This document shows positions 41,069 to 50,321 of a stretch of DNA of 51,086 nt, piece by piece. The stretch is from an uncultured Sphingomonas sp. (lineage in GTDB: Bacteria > Pseudomonadota > Alphaproteobacteria > Sphingomonadales > Sphingomonadaceae): positions 1-51,086 of the forward strand of contig NZ_CAMLDL010000013.1 of assembly GCF_946478955.1 (NCBI RefSeq), given 5' to 3'. Position numbers and translations under genes: made by a program. The first letter of the stretch is position 1; every line of letters starts with the position of its first letter. Below the pieces are notes generated by a model. It saw only the letters and a program-made list of their open reading frames with translations. It searched no databases and was not told the origin of the DNA.

Positions 41069-41724
41069 GGCCGCTGGTCCTGACCCGTCCAGAGCCTGGC
41101 CTGTCGCAGAGCGCGGCGCGGGCGCGGTCCATGGGCCTGACAATAATCGAGTGGCCGCTATTCCGGATCGAAGCTGTGGCATGGGCCGTGCCTGCGGCGG
41201 ACAAATATGACGCCATACTGCTATCAAGCGCCAACGCCATTCGCGCCGCCGGAAGTGGTCTAAGCCAACTTTTGACGCTGCCCGTATATGCCGTGGGCCA
41301 GGCAACCGCCGATGTCGCCCGTGACGCTGGACTCACCGTAATCGCTACCGGAGACGGCGGGATTGACCGGTTGATTGCCGATATTCCGCAGGATGCCAGA
41401 CTGCTCCATCTGGTCGGCAAGGATCGCGTCGTGCCGCAATTTAAACGAGAGATGGAATCGCTTACCGTCTATCGGTCGGTCGCGGATCCATCGCCGCCGC
41501 CAGCCGATCTGTCCGGGGCCGTCATTGCCGTCCACAGCCCGCGCGCGGGTGCGCGACTTTCCGAACTGGTCGGCAAGCGAGACGGCATTTCCATTGCGGC
41601 AATCAGCATGGCCGCCGCCGCCGCGTGCGGCGGGGGATGGATGGAGATGGTCGCGGCCGATAATCCAACCGACTCGCAGCTGCTTTCGCTGGCCGCTACT
41701 CTGTGCCAGACAGGCGCGCAATGA
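41065..41724 (+). CDS. hemD: Uroporphyrinogen-III synthase
   Basis: HemD closes and inverts ring D to give uroporphyrinogen III. Sequence conservation in this family is low; the 219-residue length, the opening RPLVLTRPEPGLSQSAARA, AILLSSANAIRAA, PVYAVGQATADVARDAGL and LLHLVGKDR fit it, and the position directly after hemC supports the call strongly. Its stop overlaps the start of the next gene (ATGA). Confidence 0.92.
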   Translation: MRPLVLTRPEPGLSQSAARARSMGLTIIEWPLFRIEAVAWAVPAADKYDAILLSSANAIRAAGSGLSQLLTLPVYAVGQATADVARDAGLTVIATGDGGIDRLIADIPQDARLLHLVGKDRVVPQFKREMESLTVYRSVADPSPPPADLSGAVIAVHSPRAGARLSELVGKRDGISIAAISMAAAAACGGGWMEMVAADNPTDSQLLSLAATLCQTGAQ

Positions 41725-42548
41725 GCGTCAGTTATCAACCGCAATCGAGCAGCTGGGCCGCGCGCATCGCGTGGTTTCTCCTGTTCTTGATCGTTGGCGC
41801 CGCCCTCGCCATTTGGGGGTTGTCGCGCTGGCCGCAGGCCGCCCGCTTTTTCGGAGTCGAGCCCAAACCGCCGCTGGAGATCGTCCAGCGACCGCGGCAG
41901 GTCGCCGCCATCGCGCCGCCCGCCCCGCAGACGGCGGCAGACGAAAGCCGCATCGCCGCAATTGAACAGCGGTTGAGCAAGATGGAGGGTCAGGCACAGG
42001 CCGCCGCTGGATCGGCCGGGCGAGCCGACGCATTGTTGGTGGCGTTTGCCGCGCGACGCGCGGTCGATCGCGGGGTTGCGCTTGGCTATCTTGAGCCATT
42101 GCTAGTGCAGCGATTTGGGGCCCAGAATCAGGCTACGGTCGCAACCGTCGTCACTGCGGCGCGCAATCCGGTGAAGCTGGATGAACTGATCCAGCAATAT
42201 GAGCAGCTTGGCCCGTCGCTGAAAGGCGCCGGCCCGGATGAGAGCTGGTGGTCAAGTTTCAAGCGCGAAGTGGGCGGAGTTGTGTCGATCCATCGCGCCG
42301 ACGCACCATCGCCCCAACCCCAGGCGCGCTATGATCGGGCGCTAACCCATCTGCGGGCCGGTGAAGTAGATGCGGCGCTGGCCGAAACCATGCGTATGCC
42401 GGGGGCCGCCAATGCCGAACCATGGGTGGCCAAGGCCCGGGCCTATATCGCCGCCCACCGCGCACTGGATCAGCTTGAATCCGCCGCCCTTCTCGGCGCC
42501 GGCCAGGCAGAACCGCCGACCACCATCAGCGTCGACGCCGCCCGCTAG
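41721..42548 (+). CDS. Mitofilin-like inner-membrane protein downstream of hemD
   Basis: A 275-residue protein with one transmembrane helix at about 18-38 (IAWFLLFLIVGAALAIWGL), a proline-rich stretch, a short coiled-coil-like segment (SRIAAIEQRLSKMEGQAQAAA) and a helical C-terminal domain. Alphaproteobacteria carry such a protein, distantly related to mitochondrial mitofilin/Mic60 and to HemX, after hemD. Its role in heme synthesis or in membrane shaping is not established here. Four-base overlap with hemD shows co-translation. Confidence 0.78.
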   Translation: MSVSYQPQSSSWAARIAWFLLFLIVGAALAIWGLSRWPQAARFFGVEPKPPLEIVQRPRQVAAIAPPAPQTAADESRIAAIEQRLSKMEGQAQAAAGSAGRADALLVAFAARRAVDRGVALGYLEPLLVQRFGAQNQATVATVVTAARNPVKLDELIQQYEQLGPSLKGAGPDESWWSSFKREVGGVVSIHRADAPSPQPQARYDRALTHLRAGEVDAALAETMRMPGAANAEPWVAKARAYIAAHRALDQLESAALLGAGQAEPPTTISVDAAR

Positions 42549-42670
42549 CCCTTAGGGGTTGGCAAAGCCGTTTGCATTTGCGAGTCTTGTCCGTCCGGCC
42601 ATCTGCGGTTCAGCGGATGCAGGATAAATCGTTGATTCATTGGGCAATAGCAAACGGGGATGGTGACGTC

Positions 42671-43771
42671 ATGAAGCGGCTTGCGGCGGGGTTGGGCATG
42701 GCGACAGCGCTGGTCGGAGCGATTATGGGATCGAGGGCGAGCGCCCAGACGCTGGACCCGCTGGCCCCCCTTCCGTCCAACGGACGACCGCCAGCACGGC
42801 AAGCGCAGCAACCTGCCGTCACATCCCCGCTTACTCTGTCGCGCCGCGCGCCGGCCGCGTTGACCGCCCAGATCAATCAGATCGGCCGCGCATTCAATGG
42901 AAAGGCGGGGATCGCCGTGGTCGCCCTGAATGGCGGATGGGAAGCGGGCTATGGTGCCTCTACCCTATTCCCCCAGCAGAGTTGTTCGAAACTGTGGGTC
43001 GCAATTACCGCCATGGACGCAGTTGATCAGGGCAAAATCAGCCTGGACGACAAGGTCACGCTGGGCCGCAGCGACATGACGCTGTTTCATCAGCCGCTGG
43101 CGCGCAAGATCATGGGCGGTGAGCATACGACCACGCTCGGCGCGCTGTTATTCACCGCCATCACTGACAGCGACAATATGGCCAATGACAAGCTGATGCG
43201 GTCGGTGGGTGGGCCTGACGCGGTACGCGCCATGATCGCTCAGAAACGCCTCGGGTCAATTCGATTTTATGATGGCGAACGCGCGCTTCAGTCGCGCATT
43301 GCCGGCCTGATCTGGAGTCAGAGCTATTCGATCGGCGACGCCTTTTACAAGGCGCGCGCAGCCTTGCCGCAATCGGTGCGGAAAGCCGCGTTCGATCGCT
43401 ACGTTGCCGACCCATATGATGGCGCGGCGCCGCAGGCGGTGGCGCGGTCACTGGCACGGCTGAAGCGCGGCGAACTATTATCCGCCGATTCAACCTCACG
43501 CCTGTTGTCGATTATGTCATCGACGAAGACCGGCAAGTTGCGTGTTCGCGCCGCACTGGCGCCAGGTTGGAGCTGGAGTCACAAGACCGGCACCGGCCAG
43601 AATCTGGGCGGCCGGGTTGGCGGGATCAACGATATTGGCCTGCTGACCGCGCCCGATGGCAGTGTCTACGCCCTCGCCATCATGACCGTGCCCAACAAGA
43701 CCGATGGCGCCAGCCAGGACATGATGCAGGCGGTCGCCAAGGCTGTTATCGCCCAGCACGGTCGCGGCTAA
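42671..43771 (+). CDS. Class A beta-lactamase-like serine hydrolase, exported
   Basis: A 366-residue protein with a signal peptide (MKRLAAGLGMATALVGAIMG, cleavage likely after ASA). The class A set is seen as S104-C-S-K107 (SxxK), S167-D-N169 (SDN), and K305-T-G (KTG). Glu203 (GERALQ) lies 36 residues after the SDN Ser, the same spacing as Ser130 to Glu166 in class A enzymes, although the usual Asn170 position is Gln. The stretch between Glu203 and KTG is about 34 residues longer than in typical class A enzymes. It may hydrolyse beta-lactams or be a peptidoglycan-acting relative. Confidence 0.82.
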   Translation: MKRLAAGLGMATALVGAIMGSRASAQTLDPLAPLPSNGRPPARQAQQPAVTSPLTLSRRAPAALTAQINQIGRAFNGKAGIAVVALNGGWEAGYGASTLFPQQSCSKLWVAITAMDAVDQGKISLDDKVTLGRSDMTLFHQPLARKIMGGEHTTTLGALLFTAITDSDNMANDKLMRSVGGPDAVRAMIAQKRLGSIRFYDGERALQSRIAGLIWSQSYSIGDAFYKARAALPQSVRKAAFDRYVADPYDGAAPQAVARSLARLKRGELLSADSTSRLLSIMSSTKTGKLRVRAALAPGWSWSHKTGTGQNLGGRVGGINDIGLLTAPDGSVYALAIMTVPNKTDGASQDMMQAVAKAVIAQHGRG

Positions 43772-43798
43772 ATCAAACCCTTTGGAGGTCTGGCCAGC

Positions 43799-45196
43799 CT
43801 ATTCCGTCTGGCCGCCGCCAAGCGCCACGTAGAGCGACACCAGATTGTCCGCCTGCGCCCGGTGCGCCTGGATCAGCGCCTGCTCCGCCGCGAATAGGTT
43901 ACGCTCGGCGTCCAGCACCTCAAGATAGCTGGCGACACCTTCCAGATACCGAAGGCGGGCGAGGCGGGCGATTTGACGCGTTGCCTCCAGTCCGCGCGCC
44001 TGGCCGTCAACCTGGTCCGCAAGATAGCGGCGGCCCGCCAGCGCATCGGCAACTTCGCGGAACGCACCCTGCACGGTCCGTTCATAGGTTGCGACGGCAA
44101 TGTCTTCCCGCGCACGCGCGACATCGAGGTTCGCCTTGTTGCGGCCCCAGTCGAAGATCGGCAGGCTGATAGACGGTCCAAAGCTCCAGCTGAGCCCGTC
44201 GCTTCCGACCAAATTGCCTAAATCGGCTGAGGCGAAGCCGAGGTTCCCCGTCAGCGAAATGCGCGGGAAAAAGGCGGCCCGCGCGGCCCCAATGTTCGCG
44301 CGCGCGCCGCGTAGCCGCTCTTCCGCCGCGAGGATGTCCGGACGCGCAACCAGCAGGTCGGATGGAAGACCTGCCGTTAACGATGGCATGCGCGTTTGCG
44401 CCGCCAGCGACAGGCCGGCCGGGACGGTGTCTGGAACCGGTCCACCGGTCAGGACGGCGAGGAAATTATCAGCCTGTGCCTTTGCGAGACGAAGCGCGGC
44501 AAGTTCGGCCTCCGCCTGCGTCAACAATGTTTCCGACTGACGATAATCGAGCGCCGATGTCACACCTGCGTCGAGCCGCCGCTTGGCGATACGCAAACCG
44601 TCCTGGCGGCTGCGAACCGTCGCTTCGGCCAGTGCAATTCGTTCCTGGGCTTCGCGCGATGCGAAATAGGTGCTGGCCACGTCGCGGATCAGCGACAAAC
44701 GGAATGCCTGCGCTGCCCCGCGCGTCGCGAGATATTCGCTGCGCGCCGCTTCCGACAAATTTTTAACCCGGCCCCAGAAATCCAGCTCAAATCCCGTGAC
44801 CCCGACACCGACCGAATAGCGATTCGAGGTTATCGAATCGCCGGTGCCAGTGAGGGTCGCCGGCGTGCGACTGCGCGAGGCATCGCCGCTGGCGCCGAGG
44901 GTGGGCAGGCGATCGGCGTCCTGGATTCGATATTGGCCGCGCGCTTCCTCAATCTGGGCAACCGCGACCGCAAGATCGCGATTTCGCGCCAGCGCCTGTG
45001 TGACGAGCGCCTCCAGGCGCTGGTCTGCAAAGAACGCCCGCCAGCCAATTTCCGTCGCGCGGACCCCGGGCACCGCGTCCCCCGCATAACTTTCCGGATA
45101 GGCGGGCGCGGTGGGGAGGTCAGGACGAACATGCGGCGGCGCAAAACTGCAACCGGCAAGCGTAGCGGCGCCAAACAACACGACCAAGTTACGCAT
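43799..45196 (-). CDS. RND efflux outer-membrane lipoprotein, NodT/OprM family
   Basis: The 465-residue outer-membrane channel of the tripartite pump. A lipobox (LVVLFGAATLAGC) precedes the mature protein. The OEP repeats are seen in IGWRAFFADQRLEALVTQALARN and RDLAVAVAQIEEARGQYRIQ, and again after PSLTAGLPSDLLVARPDI in the second half. The ATG at 45196 sits inside the pump gene's 3' end, so the two overlap by eight bases and are co-translated. Confidence 0.93.
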   Translation of the reverse strand: MRNLVVLFGAATLAGCSFAPPHVRPDLPTAPAYPESYAGDAVPGVRATEIGWRAFFADQRLEALVTQALARNRDLAVAVAQIEEARGQYRIQDADRLPTLGASGDASRSRTPATLTGTGDSITSNRYSVGVGVTGFELDFWGRVKNLSEAARSEYLATRGAAQAFRLSLIRDVASTYFASREAQERIALAEATVRSRQDGLRIAKRRLDAGVTSALDYRQSETLLTQAEAELAALRLAKAQADNFLAVLTGGPVPDTVPAGLSLAAQTRMPSLTAGLPSDLLVARPDILAAEERLRGARANIGAARAAFFPRISLTGNLGFASADLGNLVGSDGLSWSFGPSISLPIFDWGRNKANLDVARAREDIAVATYERTVQGAFREVADALAGRRYLADQVDGQARGLEATRQIARLARLRYLEGVASYLEVLDAERNLFAAEQALIQAHRAQADNLVSLYVALGGGQTE

Positions 45197-48100
45197 GAGC
45201 CGGGCCCCCTTCCTCAACCTGTGCATCCTCATGATGGGACTTTTCATAAGGAGACGGCGGCCGCCGCCGGGTCAGCCATTTCCGGACCGACAGATAGAAT
45301 AATGGAATGAAGAAAATGCCGAGGAACGTCGCCGACAACATCCCGCCCATCACGCCGGTCCCCACTGCGCGGCGCCCAGCCGAACCGGCACCGCTGGCAA
45401 GGAATAGCGGAATCATGCCGGCAATGAATGCCATGCTGGTCATGATGATAGGGCGAAGACGAAGTTTCACCGCCTCCATCACCGCATCGAACGTTGATTT
45501 GCCGTGCGACTCTTCTTCAATTGCAAATTCGACGATCAGGATCGCGTTCTTTGCCGACAGGCCGATGATAGTGATCAGCCCGACGTTGAAATAAATGTCG
45601 GCGTTATAACCGCGCAGCATCGACAGAAGGACGGCGCCAAGCACCCCGATCGGCACCACAAGAAGCACCGCGACCGGGACCGCCCAGCTTTCGTACAGTG
45701 CGGCGAGGAGCAGGAATACGACCACCATCGACAGGCCCAGCAGCATGCCGATCTGACCGGCCGATTGCTGTTCCTCATAGGAAATACCGGTCCATTCATA
45801 GGCGAAACCGGGCGGCAGATCTTTTGCCAACCGCTCCATTTCCGCCATCGCCTGACCCGTCGATTTGCCTGCGGCCGGTTCGCCCGAAATCGTCATCGCC
45901 GGATAGCCATTGTACCGCTGCAGCTGCGGCGGCGCGGCGCTCCATTCGACATGGCTGAACGACCCAAATGGCACCATTTCACCGGTTGCGCTTCGAACCT
46001 TCAGGTCCAACACATCCTTTGGCGTCATACGATGTGCGGCGTCCGCCAGCATCAGCACGCGCAATACCCGGCCGTCCCTGCTGAAATCATTGGCGTAGGC
46101 ACTACCGAAATTGATGGCCAGCGTCGCGTTGACGTCGGCAATCGACAGACCCAGGGCACGGGCCTGAATGCGGTCGATTTCCACCTTCACCTGCGGTGCG
46201 TCTTCCTGCTCTTCGGGACGAACCCCCATCAAAATCTTGCTCTGCGACGCGCCGCCCAGCATTTGATTTCGCGCCGCCAGCAGGGCCGGATAACCATTGC
46301 CGCCGCGATCCTGCAGCTTGAAGGTGAAGCCGCTAGCGGTGCCCAGTTCCGGAATTGCCGGGGGGCTGAGCGAGAAGACAAAGGCCTCCTTGATCTGGCT
46401 GAACACGCCCATGGCCTTGCCCGCCAATGTGTCGGCACGATTGGCCTTGCCCGGCCGTTCATCCCACGGTTTCAGAGGGATGAAGATGATCGCGTTATTC
46501 TGACCCTGGCCAAAGAAGCTGAAGCCATGAACCGTTACCACATTTTCCGTCTGCGGCTGATCGGCGAAATATTTGCCGACCTGATCGACCGCAACGTTGG
46601 TACGCTGGGTCGTGGCGCCCGGCGGGGCCTGGACAACGGTGATGAGATAGCCCTGATCCTCCTGCGGCAGGAATGATCCCGGCAAGCGGTTGAACAAAAT
46701 GACCGTGAGCCCCACCAGCAGGACAAAGATACCAAGCCAGCGAAGCGGGCGGCCAAGAATTTTGCCAACAGCGCCCTGATACCGGCCGACCATGCGGGTG
46801 AACCAATTATCGAACCGTGAGAAGAAACGATCGACCCGTTCGCCGATCGGGCCCGACCGCGCGCCGCCGTCATGCGGTTTCAACATCGACGCGCACAAAG
46901 CCGGGGTCAGCGTCAACGCCAGCAAGGCGGAGAACGCGATGGAAATCGCCAGGGTGACCGAGAATTGGCGGTAGATGCCCCCGGTCGTTCCGGGGAAGAA
47001 CGCCATAGGAATGAACACCGCGATGAGCACCAGCGTAATACCGATGATCGGCGACGTGATCTGGCCCATGGCCTTCATGGTTGCCTCACGGGGCGGGAGA
47101 TGCTCCTCGTTCATGATGCGCTCGACATTTTCGATCACCACGATCGCGTCATCGACCAGAATACCAATAGCAAGCACCATGCCGAACAGCGTCAGCACGT
47201 TAATCGAATAGCCGAACAGCCATAGCCCCAGACACGCGCCAGAGAGCGCGATCGGGACGACGATTGTTGGAATGACGGTGGAGCGCCAGTTCTGAAGAAA
47301 CAGGAACATGACGAGGAAGACGAGGACCATCGCCTCGACCAGGGTCTTCACCACCTCTTCCACCGAGATTTCGATGAAGGGGGTAGTGTCATAAGGTATC
47401 GACCAACCGATGTCCTGCGGGAAGGTTTGAGACAGTTCTTCCATCCGCAGGCGGATCGCCTCTGCCGTGGCAAGCGCGTTGGCGCCCGGGGTCAGCTGGA
47501 TCGCCATCCCGGCCATCGGTTTGCCATTAAGCTCGGACGAGAAAAGGTAGCTTTCGGCGCCCAGTTCCACGCGCGCGACGTCACCCAGCGTAACCGCCGA
47601 GCCGTCCGTATTGGCGCGCAGGATGATCGACCGGAACTGTTCCGGGGTCGTGAAGCGCCCTTGCGTCGTGATGATGGCGTTCAGGTCTGCGTTACCTGCC
47701 AGCGGCTGATCGCCAATCTGGCCGCCCGGCGTCTGGCTATTCTGTTCCTGCACGGCGCCCAGAACTTCGGCGGGCGACATGTTGAAATTGGCAAGCCGGT
47801 CCGGATCAAGCCAGATCCGCATGGCGTAACGCGGCGAGAAGGATTGGACATTGCCGACGCCTTCAACCCGGCGCAGCTCGTCCACGACATTGGCATTGGC
47901 AAAATTGCCCACTTCCAGCGACGGGGTCTGGCCGGATTTTGACGTCAGTGCGACAATCTGGAGGAAGCCGGAGTTGGCTTCGTTGACCTGAATACCTTGC
48001 CTGCGAACATCCTCGGGAAGACGTTGTTCGACCCGGCGAAGGCGGTTCTGAACATCCATCTGCGCCCGATCAATATCGGTACCGGCGGCAAAGGTCAGGG

Positions 48101-48374
48101 AGATTGACGCAGTGCCGTTCGATTGGCTGGACGAGGACATGTAGAGGAAGCCCTCAATCCCGTTCAGTTCCTGCTCGATCACCTGCGTGACATTCTGTTC
48201 CAGGGTCGCCGCGTCGGCACCCGGATAGGTCACGTTGATGGTCAAGGACGGCGGCGCGACCGAGGGATATTGTTCAATCGGTAATCCGCGAAGGGCGATA
48301 ATGCCCGACAACAGGATGCCGAGCGCAATCACCCATGCAAAGACAGGCCGGTCAATAAAGAAACGGGAGTTCAT
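45189..48374 (-). CDS. RND multidrug efflux pump, HAE1 family (AcrB/MexB-like)
   Basis: A 1061-residue inner-membrane proton-driven exporter. Family features: MNSRFFIDRPVFAWVIALG start, FLFLQNWRSTVIPTIVVPIALSG, the proton-relay helix GILVDDAIVVIENVERIM, GYLITVVQAPPGATTQRT, and GLSAKNAILIVEFA in the second half with GGMLSATFLGIFFIPLFY near the end. The ATG at 48374 is used. It lies 13 bp after the adaptor gene and before the outer-membrane factor gene. The substrates cannot be read from the sequence. Confidence 0.96.
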   Translation of the reverse strand: MNSRFFIDRPVFAWVIALGILLSGIIALRGLPIEQYPSVAPPSLTINVTYPGADAATLEQNVTQVIEQELNGIEGFLYMSSSSQSNGTASISLTFAAGTDIDRAQMDVQNRLRRVEQRLPEDVRRQGIQVNEANSGFLQIVALTSKSGQTPSLEVGNFANANVVDELRRVEGVGNVQSFSPRYAMRIWLDPDRLANFNMSPAEVLGAVQEQNSQTPGGQIGDQPLAGNADLNAIITTQGRFTTPEQFRSIILRANTDGSAVTLGDVARVELGAESYLFSSELNGKPMAGMAIQLTPGANALATAEAIRLRMEELSQTFPQDIGWSIPYDTTPFIEISVEEVVKTLVEAMVLVFLVMFLFLQNWRSTVIPTIVVPIALSGACLGLWLFGYSINVLTLFGMVLAIGILVDDAIVVIENVERIMNEEHLPPREATMKAMGQITSPIIGITLVLIAVFIPMAFFPGTTGGIYRQFSVTLAISIAFSALLALTLTPALCASMLKPHDGGARSGPIGERVDRFFSRFDNWFTRMVGRYQGAVGKILGRPLRWLGIFVLLVGLTVILFNRLPGSFLPQEDQGYLITVVQAPPGATTQRTNVAVDQVGKYFADQPQTENVVTVHGFSFFGQGQNNAIIFIPLKPWDERPGKANRADTLAGKAMGVFSQIKEAFVFSLSPPAIPELGTASGFTFKLQDRGGNGYPALLAARNQMLGGASQSKILMGVRPEEQEDAPQVKVEIDRIQARALGLSIADVNATLAINFGSAYANDFSRDGRVLRVLMLADAAHRMTPKDVLDLKVRSATGEMVPFGSFSHVEWSAAPPQLQRYNGYPAMTISGEPAAGKSTGQAMAEMERLAKDLPPGFAYEWTGISYEEQQSAGQIGMLLGLSMVVVFLLLAALYESWAVPVAVLLVVPIGVLGAVLLSMLRGYNADIYFNVGLITIIGLSAKNAILIVEFAIEEESHGKSTFDAVMEAVKLRLRPIIMTSMAFIAGMIPLFLASGAGSAGRRAVGTGVMGGMLSATFLGIFFIPLFYLSVRKWLTRRRPPSPYEKSHHEDAQVEEGGPAHA

Positions 48375-48387
48375 CCGTCCGTCCCCG

Positions 48388-49557
48388 TTACTTTGCCGCG
48401 GCCGGGCGGGCCGCCGATGCCGGTGCGCCCGCCGGTTTTGCGGGCGCAATGCGTACCGGTTGCCCCGCCATGACCTTTTGCAGGCCGTTCACAATGACCT
48501 TGTCACCCGGGCGTAGACCGGACAGGACCGTCCATTGATCACCCTGCAGGGCGCCGACCTGAATCTTGCGGATTTCGGCCATATTTTTTTGCCCAACGAC
48601 CATAACGGTTGCGCCGTCAGACGTCATCTTGACCGCGCGTTGAGGAATCAGGACGCCGTCCGCCTGGGTCCCGGCCATGATACGCGCCCGAACGAACTGT
48701 CCCGGCAGCAGCAGATGGTTGGGATTCGGAAATTCAGCGCGAAGGGCGGCTGTGCCGGTCCCTTCATTGATCGACATGTCCATGAAGTCGAGATGGCCGA
48801 CGATGGGATACACCGTCCCGTCCTCGAGAATCAATTGCACCTCCACCCGGCCGAGGGCGGGAAGACTCAGCTTTCCAGACGTGACGTCGCGGCGGACAGC
48901 CAGCAGGTCGGACGAGGATTGCGAAAAATTGATATAGACGCGGTCGATCTGTTCGATGGTGGTCAGCAGCGTACCCTGAGCCGCGTTGACCAGGGCACCC
49001 GCCGTCACTTCGGCGCGACCCGCCCGGCCCGCGATCGGCGCGGTCACGGTGGTATAGCCGAGGGTGAGGCGCGCCGAATCCAGCTGTGCGCGGGCGGCGG
49101 CAACATCGGCATCGGCCGTGCGCTTCTGCGCCACCGCTGCATCATATTCTTGCCGGCTTATCGCCTGCTCACCGACCAACCCGCTGTAGCGTTGCACCAC
49201 GCGCGCGGCGTTGGCGGCCGACGCCTGGGCACGCGCCAATTGCGCCTGCGCGGCGTTGGAGTTGGCCCGCATTTCCCGCGGATCAATCTGGAACAGACCC
49301 TTGCCGGCCTGAACATAGGTACCTTCTTCAAACAGGCGCGCCTGCACAATGCCGTTAACGCGCGCGCGCACTTCCGACGTACGGTAGGCCTGAACGCGAC
49401 CAGGCAGCTCAATCACATTTGGGATCGACTGGGACACGACTGTCGTGATCGCGACCTCCGGCGGCGGGGGCGCCGGCTGCGGTCCGTCAGAACAGGCAGC
49501 GAGCAGCAGAAAAGGAAGTGCCCGGGCCATAGCCCGGCGAGCAAAGCGGCAATTCAT
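48388..49557 (-). CDS. RND efflux periplasmic adaptor lipoprotein (AcrA/MexA-like)
   Basis: The 389-residue membrane-fusion protein. Lipobox ALPFLLLAACS puts the lipid-anchored Cys at about residue 22. The sequence has the lipoyl/barrel parts PGRVQAYRTSEVRARVNGIVQ, the hairpin (about 95-160, RVVQRYSGLVGEQAISRQEYDAA), TVTAPIAGRAGRAEVTAGALV and the C-terminal RPGDKVIVNGLQKVMAGQPV. It is the first gene of the efflux operon. The C-terminal 25 residues are Ala/Pro-rich. The promoter must lie in the 103-bp gap shared with the TetR gene. Confidence 0.95.
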   Translation of the reverse strand: MNCRFARRAMARALPFLLLAACSDGPQPAPPPPEVAITTVVSQSIPNVIELPGRVQAYRTSEVRARVNGIVQARLFEEGTYVQAGKGLFQIDPREMRANSNAAQAQLARAQASAANAARVVQRYSGLVGEQAISRQEYDAAVAQKRTADADVAAARAQLDSARLTLGYTTVTAPIAGRAGRAEVTAGALVNAAQGTLLTTIEQIDRVYINFSQSSSDLLAVRRDVTSGKLSLPALGRVEVQLILEDGTVYPIVGHLDFMDMSINEGTGTAALRAEFPNPNHLLLPGQFVRARIMAGTQADGVLIPQRAVKMTSDGATVMVVGQKNMAEIRKIQVGALQGDQWTVLSGLRPGDKVIVNGLQKVMAGQPVRIAPAKPAGAPASAARPAAAK

Positions 49558-49610
49558 CGTTCATCCCTGTCGGGTTAAGGCCGTTTTTCGGCCAATAGTG
49601 GACGGCGTTT

Positions 49611-49624
49611 GTAATAACAATTAC
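49611..49624. promoter_or_regulatory. Candidate operator in the efflux/TetR divergent region
   Basis: GTAAT-AACA-ATTAC is a perfect 5-bp inverted repeat, midway between the adaptor start (49557) and the TetR start (49661). TetR-family regulators bind palindromes in such divergent regions and repress both genes. The location supports the idea; no binding data exist. Confidence 0.45.
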
Positions 49625-49660
49625 CCGCCAGTCAAATTCAGAAATCGGCGGTCCGCGAAG

Positions 49661-50293
49661 ATGTTGAACGAATTGGAAATTATAAAATGTCCGGCGTCGG
49701 ATTCTCGGCGTGAAGGACGCCGCACGGCGATGCTCGACGCCGCCGAATCATTGTTTCTTGAGCTGGGCTATGAGCAAACGACCCTGGCGTCGGTAGTTCG
49801 TCGGTCCGGCGGATCGCTCGCCACATTATATGAGCATTTCGGCAATAAACAGGGTCTGCTCCGCGCGATGATCGCTCGTGTGGCGGAGGCCAATCGCCCG
49901 CCACTGCCGGATAGCGGCCCATGGGAACCGCGCCGGACTGAACAGCTGCGCCATTATGCACATGAGCTTTATTCCAACCTGACGAACCCTCGCAAAATCG
50001 CATTGACGCGGATTGTGATGACGGAGGCGCTGCGCGACCCGGATTTCGCGCGCAGCGTTTATAATGAGATCCACCGGTCAGCGATCGACGAGCTGGCCAT
50101 GCTGTTCACGCGCTGGACCGAACAGGGCCACGCAAAGGTGGACCGCCCAATGGCGGCGGCGGATCTGTTTGTGGCCATGGTGGTGGGCGATACCAAGCTG
50201 CGTATTCTGTGCGCGGACACGGTTGAACCGCTAACCTCGGAAGAACTTGACTGGCGGCTACAGGGCTTCATCACCCAATTGCAGATTGATTGA
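49661..50293 (+). CDS. TetR/AcrR-family transcriptional regulator
   Basis: A 210-residue regulator. The N-terminal HTH is seen in RRTAMLDAAESLFLELGYEQ, then TTLASVVRRSGGSLATLYEHFGNKQGLLRAMI (residues about 20-68). The C-terminal ligand domain (about 85-205) resembles TetR_C members found next to RND pumps. It is divergent from the efflux operon, so it is probably its local repressor. The ATG at 49661 is preferred: the much longer open frame upstream would run antisense through the adaptor gene. Confidence 0.92.
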   Translation: MLNELEIIKCPASDSRREGRRTAMLDAAESLFLELGYEQTTLASVVRRSGGSLATLYEHFGNKQGLLRAMIARVAEANRPPLPDSGPWEPRRTEQLRHYAHELYSNLTNPRKIALTRIVMTEALRDPDFARSVYNEIHRSAIDELAMLFTRWTEQGHAKVDRPMAAADLFVAMVVGDTKLRILCADTVEPLTSEELDWRLQGFITQLQID

Positions 50294-50321
50294 TGCCTGT
50301 CTTCCTCCGGCTATTAGGCGC

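Noticed and set aside
49445..49660. Long N-terminal extension of the TetR regulator
   Set aside because: It would run antisense through the adaptor gene and lacks family similarity; the ATG at 49661 gives a normal TetR length.
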